Shown: positions 1 to 11,957 of the stretch, piece after piece
How positions within the stretch are numbered: the first letter of the stretch is position 1
Layout of the letters: each line of letters opens with the position of its first letter
Source: Bondarzewia mesenterica
Lineage: Eukaryota; Basidiomycota; Agaricomycetes; Russulales; Bondarzewiaceae
Assembly: GCA_004802705.1 (NCBI GenBank)
Contig: SGPL01000218.1
Coordinates: forward strand, 1-51,233
Length of the DNA stretch: 51,233 nt
Direction of reading: 5' to 3'
Position numbers and translations under genes: made by a program
The notes under the pieces: model-generated
The model's database searches: none
The model's input: only the letters and a program-made list of their open reading frames with translations
What the model was told of the DNA's origin: nothing

Positions 1-2206
1 GTTGCATCCTTGCTTGTTCAGAATTCCATCATTATTGCTTCTTGTGAATGTAAGATAGTCAACCAAAAACTCGAGAACCAAGGTAAAAAAGGTGCGGCAA
101 GTAGGACAAATTTGAGCGACAGTATGTGTGAGTGGGGGGGGAGAGTGTATCAAATGTGCGATACAAAAAAAAACAATGATAAGTCAAGATAATGTAAGTT
201 CAAAAGGGTCCAGCCAATCAACAAAATACCTGCATGCTACTTATCAATGATGTCATCGATAATGATGATAATGCGAGCAAGAATGGGTTGATTGCCCTGA
301 TGAAGACTGATGTTCAGTCTTATCAGGTTGATCAGCTGGCTTAGACTTACTGCTACCCAAACTTCCCATTATCCTCCTCTATGATTTTGCACTGATATAT
401 CTGCTGGACTTTTGCATGGATCACACTTGGCTAAATATTAAAGTAGGCAGCAAAGAGAAGAGGGGGTACAAATTAATAGAAGAGATGCACGAGCCAATTA
501 GTTCTAGGAAGATAGTGGGCAGGGATCCAGAGGAAGCTAGGGCCTTGCGTGATGTTAATAAAAAAAGGTACTATAATGACCATCACAAAAGAGGAGTCAG
601 ATGACTGTAATAGGGATTGATAAAGATGATTCACATTGGACAAGAAAAGAAGAGTTGGGAGGAATTGAGAAAGGTGCATTGTTAATAAACTATGAAGGAA
701 TTAATCGAGGGATGGGTTGAACCGCTATAGCAGAAGAGGATGAAGAAAGAAGATGAATGGCTTGAATAGATTTGGTCGACCAGCAAGAAGGTGGCTTTAT
801 TGCAGAAGGAGCGGGAGTGTGTGGGAGTACATGGTGGATGAGCACAGAGAACAAAGGAGCGGGAGGAGGCAAGTAGATGGGTGTAGGCACAGGTAGAGTA
901 GAAAAGATGAACATGTGAGGAAATGAGGGGATGATGCCCAGAGTGAGTCCCATCTTTATGTGTATTCCTTCTGGCGCCAACTTGCTCACCCTTTCAGTGA
1001 TTAACTTTACTGCTTCCTTCCAGTTGCCATTCTCATCAGCTTCTTCAGCAAATTCTGGCTTCTCTTGTTGCCTGATTGCATGTAATTTGCTTGATCGCCA
1101 TCCTTATCGTTCATTCAGAAATTGCCTTCAGAACCTTTTGTGTAGTCATGGTGCCTGCATTTTGAACATGATCTGTTCTATACAGACTTTGCATAATTTG
1201 GCCACCATGATAACTTTTAGGTTCTAAACAATTTATGAGTGTGACAGCATGCTTCACAATATTTGCACAAAGTACACGCAGTAAACAACAACATCATTAT
1301 GTAGTGACTTTATATAACTGACTGCACTTGCATCAATCATCTTTCTACATCTCCTTAACAACAGACTTTATACACCCACACTTATTATATCTTTTATGCT
1401 CAATAAAACAATGACTTCTCATTTATTGCAGCAGTCCTCTTAGTGACTGTGAGTTGTGCTCAATCTCATTTTCTTGCTGACTATAACTTCTCATAGACTC
1501 TATGGTCACATATTAAACCTTATGACCTAGATACAGTTATTTCATGATGCAGAGCTCTCTTATCCTACATGATGAGCATGTCAAATACAATGCACTACAT
1601 AGTGAGTGTCATTCTGAAGCCATTTGTGGTACAGTTTTGACTTTATTATTAGAGCAGTGGCACCAGTTGCTTTCACGAATTTTCATCAGAACCCTGCAGC
1701 TTGAATGGATTGCAATAGTGGTGAGTTTCCTCAAGAATTGTCATTAACACCAATAATAGCTAACAAGCTATATACACAACTTTTGTCAGTTTTCATCGTC
1801 ATCTTTGTACTTCATGCTATAGATCTTTATATTTATTTTATGTCATTTTATCTTTATTCATAATACTAAAAAGAATATGAACATGGGCAAATGTCATATT
1901 AAATTGTCAAAAGGCACTTTATTATGTAATTATTATCGCTGAAAGTATATGACTCATTTGAAACCACAAATTTATCAAAAGACTTTACAAAATCATAGTC
2001 AAAAGACTTGCCAAAAGACATTATATAAAATTCTGATAATAATCTGCATGACAAGGATATGCATGACTCCATGTGTAGTTGCACATTTTCAACAATTTAA
2101 CCAAATTGATCTTTATTTAGTTTTTATGCATATAGAATTTATTGTACCATTACAAAGAAAAGCCAGGCTTACAGCATTACATATTCATCAGTCAGTATAT
2201 TACAAA
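1..2206. other. Anonymous segment left of the Helitron
   Basis: I found no convincing gene here. Short open stretches exist on both strands (plus 416-604, minus 690-989). The minus stretch can be read upstream to about 1,100 and then gives a plausible charged region followed by a Pro/Ser-rich tail, but I recognise no family and no clear splice sites. From about 1,750 the sequence becomes strongly AT-rich, merging into the composition of the Helitron. It is probably degraded repeat DNA. Confidence 0.4.
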
Positions 2207-2286
2207 CATAATTATATCACTTTGTATAATTATTAATTCAATCTATCATAATTATATCACTTTGTATAATTATTAATTCAATCTAT
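2207..2286. repeat. Perfect 40-bp tandem duplication
   Basis: The 40 bases at 2,207-2,246 are repeated exactly at 2,247-2,286. The unit is AT-rich and starts CATAATTATATCAC. The copies look identical by eye although the nearby Helitron is heavily mutated, so the duplication is probably recent. It lies about 100 bases before the first Helitron coding sequence. Confidence 0.9.
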
Positions 2287-2388
2287 AAATCAATACAAAA
2301 GAAATACATAAAGTCATCGAAAAGCTTAAACATGCTAAATAACTTGATTTTAAAACTACTATGTCAAATTAGAGGTGCTTTTTCTGAT

Positions 2389-5300
2389 AAAAAGGGATGA
2401 ACATACAGTGGACATATGAAGAACTAAAGCCATATATCTTTCACATTAATAATTCCTCTTTATTAAAAGATAGTGATAAATTTAAATTTATTAAACATTG
2501 TTCAATAACAAAGGCAATAATTTTCAATTCAAAGTCAGATTTTTTAATTGCCGATATTTTATTATTAAATATAATTGAACAATTGATAAAAGAGCAATTA
2601 TTAACTCTAGGTATTAATCATAATATTAGTATAAATATAAAACAATCTGTATCAGATTTAAAATATTGTTTAACATATGCTACTTATAAACAACATCTTA
2701 CAATATTTATTAGAACTAACTCTCATCAAATAGGTACAAAGTGGGTGCAAAAGTTTAAATAAAAAAAATCTTGCTGTAGCTAAAATTCAAAATTATATTG
2801 CTTATAAAAATCATAAAGCATCTTTAGAAATAGCAAAGTCAAATATACAAAATATACCATTAATTAACATCAAATTTCCACCTAATCCTCTTAGTAAAGA
2901 TTTGACAACTACAATAATTAATGATTTTTGTAGTGATATTAATCTTCAATCAGTAGAAGAATCCTCATGTGCTGTGTGTGCTTTTTTAAAACCTATTAAA
3001 GATTTACATTTTTTATCAGAAGCTAATTTAGATTTGTCAATATTACATAAGCCTAATAAAAAAAATTACACGATGTAAGTGTTTTTACAAATAATGATCC
3101 TATAAAAGAAATTGAATGACCTATTTTACTTTTAAATTGCAATACTATTTGTAAAACTTGCATACATCACTTAAAAGCTGGTAAACTTCCACAAGATTCT
3201 TTAACAAATGGCAATTGGATTGAGAAGTACCTTTACAATTGTAAAGTCTAACTTAAGCAATAAAAATGCTTATTTCATGAGTATGTTATAATCAATATAT
3301 TATTAAAGTGTCATTTAGTATGCATAAGTTAAAGTCTAATGCTATTTTCTTCTCAACTCCTATACCAAAAGTTTATGCAAAGTTACCACCTAGTCGTGAT
3401 GAATTGAATAAAGTTTTAGCATATGTATACACTGGTTCAACAACATCTACAAAAATTAATCATAGATGAACACCACTTTTAGTATGCCATAATAAAGTAG
3501 CTCTTGCATTAGAATGGTTGAAACTTAATCATGAGGATTATTATGATTTAGAAATATCTCAAGAAAATTTAAATTCATATAAAGATAATGAACCTGCTAT
3601 TGTTTATTTATATTATTCAAATCAAGGTATTAATCAAGAACCTAGCTCAATAGCTGTTTATGAAGCAGATTTAGAAGATGATATAACTGAAGGAGAATGT
3701 CTATTTATTGTACATGCTTTGAGTGGCAATAAAGTAACTACTTTATCTACTAAAGTACTTAAAACTCTTGCTTTATAACATTTCACTTCTGGTAGAAAGA
3801 TATTAGGTATTGGACATGCATAAAATCCTGAATCAATTTATCATAACCCTTATTTATGTCCATAAATATTTCTTTAGCTATTTCCTTATCGATTAGGAGG
3901 TATATCAAATGCTACATTAGTTGATAAAATTTCTGAACTTTCTCGTAAAGAACAATTGCTGATGTATCATGATAAAAGATTTCAACTTGAATCTCTTTTT
4001 CCTTTAATAGCATTTAATTATAAATAAATTAAAGATAGTGCCACTGGTGGATATCTTCTTACAAAGAAAAAGGTTTTTTTAAATATTGCAAGATGATTAA
4101 TGGCATTAAATTAACAAATTTTATCAAATTTAATTAAAAGGTTGAAAGCAGGTGAAAATGTAAAACCATCTTCAAATGAAGAAAAAGCTTGTTTTCAAAT
4201 CATTAATGATATTGATCATATTGCTGAACATGTTGATAGATCAAAAACACAAAAAAGATATATGTGTAATGAAATATGGGCTTTAACAGCATATCTTGAA
4301 GCTCCTTCTTAGTGTATTACATTTGCTCCTACAGATAATAAATATCTAATTTCATTATATTATGCTGATACTGGTGAAATTTTTAAGCTTGATATAAAAA
4401 TATCAGATAATGATCACTATAAACCCATTGCGAATAATCCTGTTGCTAGTGCTCGCTATTTTAAACTTATTATTGATGTATTTATAAAACATATTTTAGG
4501 CATTGGTACAAGTCACTCTAGTATATATAGTAAAATATCAGGATATTATGGCACAGTTAAACAATAAGAACAATTAACTTTACATATGCATATGCTACTA
4601 TGGATACAAAATTTATTTTTACTACATACAAGAAATTCGAGATTGATTATTGGACTTGAATTCAGATTTTCAAGAGAAAATGGTACAATATTTAGAAAGT
4701 GTTCATCAAGGTGAATTTATGACAGGCACTATGGAAACTATTAAAGAAAAAAATTACTCAAAAATAAGAAAAAATCCAAATAGATTGAAAGCAGTAGAAT
4801 GTTTGCTAAAGTCTATACCATTAGAATGTAATGATCAAACTTGTCATAGTTGTGAAAATTGTCAAAGAAATCATATTTGGTGGTCAGAATTTAAAGAAGA
4901 TGTAGATGAATTATTATTTCAATCTAATATTTATGATTGTCATAAAAATGTAAATTGTATAGCAGGTAATTGTAAAGCAAGATTCCCTTGTGAGGTTCAT
5001 TCATGTACAACTATTGATCCTGAAACAGAATACATTAGTATGAAAAAAGGTGAGGCTTGGTTAAATACTTTCACAACACTATTGACATATTTATTATATT
5101 GTAATACTAATATTACAAGCTTGTTATCTGGTACTGCAATTAAAGCTGTAATTGCATATATGACAGACTGCATTACTAAAATATCGCTTAAAACACATGT
5201 CATTCTTGAAACTATTAAGATAGTATTTGAAAGAAATATAAAATTAATTACTAGAACTTTAGATCAAGAATGCAAAGCTCAAAAAATATTTGTACAACTA

Positions 5301-6302
5301 GTGAATGCATTAACTAGCAAATCAGAAATGGGAGGACCTATGGCATCTCTTTATCTACTAAAACATCTTGATCATTATACAAATTTTGAATTTCAGCCAT
5401 TTGATTGAAAAAACTTTGTAAATAAAGTTGAAAATGATTATAAAGCTAAAAATGAGCAAAATGAAGATTATGATGAAATAATAGTAATTGGGCATAATGA
5501 CAACAAATACATTGATATTTTCACTATTTTAGATTATATATATCATCCTCAATCACTTTTAAATATGACTCTTTATGATTAGATATATTTAGCTAAAAAA
5601 TTTAAAATTAGCAAGAAAAACAGTAACAATAAAAACAATCATGACAAGTCATCAGATGAGAATATAAATAATAATAAATCAGGCGATAAAGAAAAGAAAA
5701 AGAATAATGAACATACATTCATTGAGCCACACTCACAAAAAGAAACACATAAAATATGATTATGTATTGAAAGTGTAGGTTTTGTACCAAACTTTATCGA
5801 AGCTACATTACCTAGACGAGATCAAGGGAGTAGAGAAGAATATTGCAAAATAATGTTAACACTATTTAAACTATGGCAATCAGGTACTGAACTAAAAAAT
5901 AATAATAAAACTTGAAATGATGCATTTAAAGCATATCATTTCTCAAATCGTCAAGAAGAAATTATGAAGTTCATGCATTTGAAATATGAATATAATGATG
6001 CATGAGATGACTTTTCTTCACAAAAATTTAAAAACTGTCAAGCAGAATTTGCATCATTTAGAAATACTGAAAGTATAGATGACTTAAATCAAGAACAAGA
6101 TATGGAGGAAATACTTAATGAAAATGAAACAAATAAAGCTCTTTAATGATTAAATGAAGAATGGAATAATTTGAGTATAAAAATAGTATGTCGTTTACAA
6201 CAAATAAATATAATTGATCATGTTTTAAGATTATGTGGATAGTTAGACAAGCCTACAAATTCACATAATGTAGTAATACAAGAATATACTTTTAATGATT
6301 AT
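2389..6302 (+). pseudogene. Helitron Rep (HUH endonuclease) region, broken
   Basis: This is the part of a RepHel protein that would nick and ligate single-stranded DNA. Visible in order: a C-x2-C motif near 2,970; a DUF6570-like stretch (cysteine pair, then GKLPQDSLTNGNWI) at about 3,130-3,240; a longer DUF6570 stretch at 3,330-3,780 with LPPSRDELNKVLAYVYTG and LKLNHEDYYDLEIS; the Rep core, with nPVASARYFKL at about 4,440; and the HxH metal motif LHMHMLLW at 4,580-4,603. An open block at 4,650-5,408 carries CKARFPC, LLSGTAIKAVIAYMTD and GGPMASLYLLKHLDHYT. The catalytic tyrosine pair of Helitrons is normally Y-x3-Y. Here it is Tyr (5,157-5,159) followed four residues later by Cys (5,169-5,171), so the second tyrosine is lost. 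Further matches (LPRRDQGSREEYCKIML) run to about 6,120. Many stops occur in frame. Confidence 0.85.
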
Positions 6303-6589
6303 GATATACACTCGAGAAGTGCAGCCTTTAGCGGCAGAGCACCTTGCTCAGATGGCATTCTCATGTTGATGTATGTTGCTATAATGTTAAAGTTATGTCT
6401 TAAATTTGGCGTAGTGATAGGCATGATAAAAGATCATTAATTTTATTATCGTAGAGAGTGATAAGTAATACAGGTCTGAGACGATGGAGGAAGACTTTGC
6501 TAGTTGCGTGTTATATAAGTACAAAAGTAATCAAATCATAGTATCTGAGACAACAGAGAAAATTTTGCTGATTGGGAAGAAATCTGATT

Positions 6590-7060
6590 AATAAAGCTTC
6601 TGGCTTACATCTTGGTCAAATTGGATCATACTCATGCAAAACCACTACATGGCTTACCTGAGGGTGTAATCTCTGTCATTCCTACAGAGAAGACTTTTTA
6701 AGTTTCATTGCCCATTCGAAAGCAAGGACACAATTCTCACAATCAGCGAATGAGTGTGGAGCGCTGACAGCTTCCACTCATGGCAGCGTACACCTTCACT
6801 GATTATCGATCGCAAGGTCAAACTATTAGCAATGTCATCATTGATATTGCATCTCTATCCACTGGATCAGAACTCACCTTGTTTAACATCTACGTTGCTC
6901 TTTCATAGAGCTTAGGACAGGACTCGATACAACTACTGTGCGAGTTCAATGAGTAATTACTGATGCGACCAATCAATGAAGCCTTGGAGATGTCAGATAG
7001 ATAGTTGAGTGAAAGAGATCGATTAATGAAGAGATAGTGGGAATTAGTCAGTGGCAGTAG
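6590..7060 (+). pseudogene. Pif1-type helicase C-terminal fragment of a Helitron
   Basis: Only the final helicase motifs survive. At about 6,650-6,700 the frame reads LPEGVISVIPTEKTF. From 6,780 it reads MAAYTFTDYRSQGQTISNVI, the classic Helitron helicase motif with the GQT core, followed by LFNIYVALS and a stop where Arg is expected (the usual ending is VALSRS). A tail containing LLMRPINEALEMSDR follows to about 7,040. Base composition here is clearly less AT-rich than the Rep part, so the piece may come from a different Helitron copy. Confidence 0.85.
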
Positions 7061-8919
7061 TCATTCCTAGATATGAGTACCGTGAAGTCAGCATAAACAG
7101 AAATCTACTCACATCTGTGTACATAATTTGTGTAATTGTACTTTTGTACTTACAGATTTGTTTTACAATTCTTGATCCATGTGGCTGTTAAATTGTCTTG
7201 TAGCCATTCAATAGTCTAATATGAAAGATTGAAGCGTCATTGCCTGCCAACTGTCAGCAAGACAGATTGATGGACCTTTTAAACGATTTTGGTTTCCAAG
7301 ATAATGATGCATATAAAGAATCTGATTAAGACATACAGCACTACAGCATTGTCATTCATCTCATGTCTCGATGTCTCTCTCTCGTCATGCCTCCATGTTC
7401 CTCATCCTTGGTCTCCTAGCCCTTCTCAGTTTTCCAAACTGGACACAGATGTCAAAGGTCCTGTGAAGCATTCAGCTTAGGCTAGAGGCTGCGATACTAT
7501 GTGTGCCTATGAACACCCATTATGGTTGTTAGTTTCTTCTTTCTTTTAGTCTATGTATGCACATACAGACACTGTATCATGGTCATTACAATATCTGCAG
7601 TGATCCCATCATCTGTCGACTTTGCAATTTCTATCAGAATCCTTGAGTCAAGGTACAACTGAGAAGACCTCTTCATGCTGACTTCAGCATGCATGGTCAT
7701 GTGACCATGAGATGCAGATGAACACGAGCTAGATTTCAGCGGTATTTTCAGCCTGGTAGGTGGTGTGTAAGCCATCTAGCATGGTGTGTGTTGATCAGAG
7801 AAAGAGAGGACGATGGGATAAAAAGGAACACCAAGCTAGAGAATCATATTGGCTGTTCAGTGGAACTGTTTAACATTGAACAGGTAAGTAAATTTAATTA
7901 TCAGTGATCCTACAAATAATCGTTATAAAATTTCATGCACAGTTTGAACCAAAGCAAATGTATATGTAAGTCCTCCACCATAGAGACACTAGATAAATGG
8001 ATTCATGCTCACAAAGAGTATGATACCTGATCAGCTAGCTATTATCAGGCATAATACTGGCTGAGAACAACTGACTCCACAAATAGTTTTTGTCCCACTC
8101 TCTGTCCCACACACCCATGAATAAATTAGCCACCAGTGTCTCAAACCTAATTGACATTGCCATATCATTGACTATCATATCTATTGTATCAAAGAAACTG
8201 CTCCCCGTGCTTGAATCAATCATTGTCAGTGATAAGAGGAGCCACTGCACCACGCTGTGCCCAGAGGGCCCAGCGCCAGATGGTGATAATTGTGATAGAA
8301 TAATCTGTGATGAGGATGTCGAGGCTGAAGTAAAAGTGGGCAGTACACTAGTAGTGCCAGAAAAAGATCCTCTATGCATAGGGTCTATAGTCACCAGGAC
8401 CCTTCAGGACCTCAGGCATATCGCCAAATGTAGAAGGCATTGAATGCATATTTAGATGGCCTATATTATGCTGTTTATGTGGGAACATTTCTAGACTTCC
8501 TTTTTCACTTGCCCAATGACTTCTCATCATCCATTGATGTTGGCTCTGGCCCTGATGTGGTGCTTGGCCAAGTCATGGCAATGACAATAGACCCAGCCCC
8601 CACCTTTATACCCTCAAGCTCTATGAGCTATCCTAGCATCCTTTCGCACTGACCCGCCAACTCCCAAGTCCCACCTATAGCATCTAGCACCTCGCTGCAA
8701 TTAAGCAGGTGCAACTGAGTTTGCAGACACATGGTCGTGCTTGGCCATTTGCCCATCTGCGAGAGAGCCAGTGAGAGTGTCCATGTTAGCAGACCCCTTT
8801 AAGGGTACACGAATTTCTCAGCATTCACCATCTCAAAAATCATCTTGTGTGGGCATTTTGATAGATTTAGTTGTCTATTTGGTGTTGTTTTTACATTATC
8901 AGACTCATGTGATTGATGC
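7061..8919. other. No recognisable gene between Helitron and LTR
   Basis: This 1.9-kb stretch contains overlapping open frames on opposite strands at 8,035-8,443 (119 aa minus, 117 aa plus), but neither gives a protein family I know. Short minus-strand frames upstream could extend it with gaps. The stretch 8,440-8,652 (plus) is also open, without recognisable content. I leave it as unassigned, probably degraded element sequence. Confidence 0.4.
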
Positions 8920-9928
8920 TGATACACTCATGATGCCCCTAGGGGAGAAACAACACCCTAAAAGACACCACTGGTGATGTGCAAGAGGGTGAGTCAAATA
9001 GATGTCTGCTGTGAAGATACAGATGTGTGAGTAAATGGGTATGAAGAATGAATGAGAGCGTGCGATCAATTGCGATATCAGAGTAATGTTCTGGTGAAGG
9101 TGTGAAGTCAGTGCGATATTTGGGTCAAAAGTTCGAGATGATATAGAATGGGAGGATGGATAGGATATAGAGATGAAGCATGGTGTTTAGAGGTAGAGGA
9201 GCAAAGTCGAAGGTCGCAGCAAAAGCAAAGTCAAAGTCACAAGGTTGTAGGTCGCAGTCGCAGTTCGCGCAGGTGAAATGAGGTCTGAAGTCCGTAGACT
9301 GATCTGATATTTCACAGAGACATATCGTAGCTTATATACTGAGTGGGGAGCAGAGAAGGGGGACCAAAAGATATAGCGAACAAGGGTGAAGTCAGAGCAG
9401 GCAGAATAGAATGAAAAACAAGAACAGGAAGATTCAGCGACTGGCAGTCCAGCATCGGTTCAAAGGGAAGCGAAAGCATGTGAGATCGAAAGGTAAAAGG
9501 TAATCTGGTGAACCCGATAGGTACCCTATGAAGTCTTCTGGAAATAACATGTGATAAAATGATGGAACAGAGGAGCATGTGCTCTGCACGATATTGGATC
9601 AGAATGGGATGCAGGTGATGTTGCAGAGGGTCGGCCAATGATACTAAAAGCCATCAAGCTGAATGGATGAGCTTGAGTGCTGCTCGGCATCATTGATCGT
9701 GGAAGTCTAACACGTGGAGAAGGTCTGGAGCATCAATAAAGAATGATCTCATGATTGGAGGTCGAAGCAGGCAAGCTGAGAAGAGATCGCAAAAGATCGC
9801 AAAAGGTCACAACAGGTCAGACGATATTGCAAGATATCGCAAAAGGATNGGAATGAGGGAGTCTTGGGATCTGAAACAAAGGGATAAAAATAGTAGTCTC
9901 CAAGGTTAGGGAGCAGGGGTGCTCATCA
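8920..9928 (-). repeat. Long terminal repeat, family 1 (minus orientation)
   Basis: About 1,009 bases that reappear in reverse complement at 16,901-17,898. Read on the minus strand it starts TGATGAGCACCCC and ends GTGTATCA, giving TG..CA termini. A purine tract lies directly before it on the minus strand (9,929-9,937), so it is a 3' LTR of a Gypsy-type element whose body is almost completely missing. It contains a TATATAAG box (about 9,328-9,335 on the minus strand) and several short internal repeats of a GATCGCAAAAG-like motif at 9,786-9,846, which may be U3 control repeats. One N lies at 9,849. Confidence 0.85.
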
Positions 9929-9937
9929 TCTCCTCCC
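9929..9937 (-). promoter_or_regulatory. Polypurine tract before LTR family 1
   Basis: On the minus strand GGGAGGAGA ends immediately before the LTR start TGATGAG. This is the expected primer site for plus-strand DNA synthesis in an LTR retrotransposon. It fixes the LTR boundary and shows that the LTR is a 3' copy. Upstream of it (9,940-9,990) the phrase CTGAGAACAGTCAGTAGTTC resembles the sequence before the second polypurine tract at 11,889. Confidence 0.75.
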
Positions 9938-10152
9938 AACTGAACTACTGACTGTTCTCAGTCAGGCAATTGAAGCACAGTGATCTTGAGTTGCCTAATC
10001 AGGTAATGTGAAATCGGCGATCTCTGATATTTGTCTGGGCCAGACTCGCCTCATGGTCGCCTCATGTCATGCTCCTCAAGGCTCAGGGTCTCAGGCGCTC
10101 GACTTCTCCATCGCATCTGTTCCTTTCCTTCCACCATCAGCAATCCCATCAT

Positions 10153-11506
10153 GCCTGCCCATCCCATTCTCATCGCGAAACTCAAGGAGGTCCTTAGTGA
10201 CCACATGAAGTCACTGCCTGGTGCACCCGCAGACCTAGAGGACTATGTTGTGTGGGGCAAGATGTTCATCGGATATCTGGTGTGTCGCAGAATTTGATCA
10301 TGATCACCTAGTCATGCTGACCATTTTGAAGAATTGTCTGGAGATGCTGGATGGCTTTATGCCGGATGCTGATGTCGATAAGTGGGTCGAGGAGGTCAGT
10401 GCTGCACTTGAGCTGATTGCAATTCACGAGTGGCTTGAGTGGGGGACGTGCATTTTGCCTCAGCTTTTGGCATTGGTACAGCGTGAGCACGAGGTTGCGG
10501 CCTAACATGAAAAGGCATGGGCACAGGAGAAACAGGCCGTGGCAGCTAAAGCAAAGGAAGAGGCTCAGATTGCCCATTGCAAGGTTTGCAAGGCAGAGAA
10601 GTTGGCTCTGCTGATGGCTGATAAGATCTCGCCAGACGACTTTGAGCGCAATTCTGATGATGACCAGATGTCACTAGATGTCATGAGCATGGGGGACTTG
10701 GATGGAGACATGGAGATGACCGCGCCGACTTCTGAGACTGGGGGAGATATTAGCATGGTGAGTGATTCTGGGAAGGGAAAAGTTTGCGCTGAAAAGCAGA
10801 AGACAGCCGAAGTTGCAGTGAGTGAGCTCACCATCACTGCAAAGTGAGCCAAGCATGCAACTCAATGTGAGCTGAAGGTCATACCCAATGGCGCCGTTCT
10901 TGTGAGTGGTGCCCTTCGTGAAAGGCTTCATCCTACTGATTTGGTGTTCATTGTAGGTCAACAACCTGTGCGATCACTGTGTGTCTGATTTCAGCATTAT
11001 CTATGCTTGTTATTGTGTTCCTGGCACGGAGAAGTGCACGAAGTGCACACAGGATAAGAAGCGATATTCACTGGTGACCGAGGCTAGTCGCAGTGCCATT
11101 TCAGTTATTAAGGTTGAGTTGGCCGACACAACAGCTTCTGGCTCATCTGATAAGTAAATGGCCTAGTGTCACATTTTATTGCACTAAACATCTCGCATAG
11201 CACCTCCATCCCAAGCCGACTGCGTGATCATCAGGATCGAGCACCATCTCCACCGTGACCTTTGCAAAGAAGCCCTTGGATGAGCTGGAGAGGCTCGCGA
11301 TGGAAGGCATGACCACATCCAAAGTGACGATGTCTTTGAGCAGACTGCTGTGCGCAGAGGACACGATTACCTGACGACTGGAGAGCAATGCATGTGAGCT
11401 GTGTGTCATGCTAGCAGAGCATGAGATGGACAAGAGGGAGTTGGAGAAAGTGAGGCATGAGATTCATGCTGCAAAGAGAGCCTCAGGCAAGAAGGTCGAG
11501 GACTAG
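10153..11506 (+). pseudogene. CxxC zinc-motif, coiled-coil protein gene, decayed
   Basis: The function is unknown. The start is placed at 10,153, where the frame begins MPAHPILIAKLKEVLSDHM. A frame break near 10,285 is followed by a long second frame (DWVEEV-type helical region, then AKAKEEAQIAHCKVCKAEK), with stops at 10,503 and 10,845. After a probable intron (about 10,890-10,945, GTGAGT..TGTAG) comes the cysteine cluster CDHC-x9-CYC-x6-CTKC followed by DKKRYSL, where relatives that I remember have a Cys in place of the Tyr. The last part (11,240-11,506) is a charged, probably coiled-coil tail ending KKVED, with one more stop. Such zinc-cluster coiled-coil proteins are common next to transposons in mushroom genomes, and a second one lies at 28,058-30,190. 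It is sandwiched between two minus-strand Gypsy 3' ends. Confidence 0.6.
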
Positions 11507-11539
11507 AAGGGAAGGGGGATCTTGTCGCAAGCATTCATC

Positions 11540-11888
11540 AGCTCGGCACCTCGTATTTTGTACTTTGTTATAATGTCTGCGATGTTGGAAATGAGACTGC
11601 AATGATTTGTGAGCTTGGAGAAGTAGAGATAGGAAATATAGAGATTGAAGTAAAATTGAAAATAAAATGAGAAAATAAGGAAAGGCTCAGTAGATCATCA
11701 TGGCCATAAAACCCTAGGAGGTTTGTGCAAATTCGATCAGATTGTCAATGCGACTTAGGGAACCAGGAATGTGAAGAGGTCGATGAAATATTAGTGATGC
11801 AAAAAGAACTGCAAAGAGGTTGCGAAGTCTTGCGAAGAATTATCGGAAAAGGTAGTGGTGAAGTGAAATGAGAATATTGCGGGTATCA
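11540..11888 (-). repeat. Partial 3' LTR of the minus-strand Gypsy
   Basis: On the minus strand an LTR starts with TGATACCCGC at 11,888, directly after a polypurine tract, and runs into the 3' flank of the CxxC gene. Its far end is not visible, so it is probably truncated at about 11,540. Its first bases differ from LTR family 1, but the purine tract and the preceding GACTGAGGACAGTCG are similar, suggesting related families. Confidence 0.55.
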
Positions 11889-11899
11889 GTCCTCCTTCT
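11889..11899 (-). promoter_or_regulatory. Polypurine tract of the minus-strand Gypsy
   Basis: AGAAGGAGGAC on the minus strand, placed about 60 bases after the end of integrase and directly before TGATACCC. It marks the 3' end of the internal region of this Gypsy element. Confidence 0.7.
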
Positions 11900-11957
11900 G
11901 ACTGAAATATCGACTGTCCTCAGTCGCTAGTATATGAAGGAAAAGGTTTTGTCAGGC

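Larger units (their letters stand above)
2389..7060 (+). mobile_element. Degenerate Helitron (Rep-helicase type)
   Basis: This is a rolling-circle DNA transposon remnant. From left to right it shows a cysteine-containing N-terminal region, a DUF6570-like segment, the Helitron_like_N/HUH Rep domain, the RNA-virus-like joining region typical of the family, and the last motifs of a Pif1-type helicase. Most of the helicase, including the ATP-binding Walker motifs, is missing between about 6,300 and 6,590. I could not define the usual 5' TC and 3' CTRR-hairpin ends. Many stops and frameshifts show it is dead. The limits given are those of recognisable coding sequence. Confidence 0.8.

Noticed and set aside
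8035..8443. Two overlapping ORFs of about 118 codons on opposite strands
   Set aside because: Neither gives a recognisable family, splice pattern or neighbouring exons; they shadow each other.
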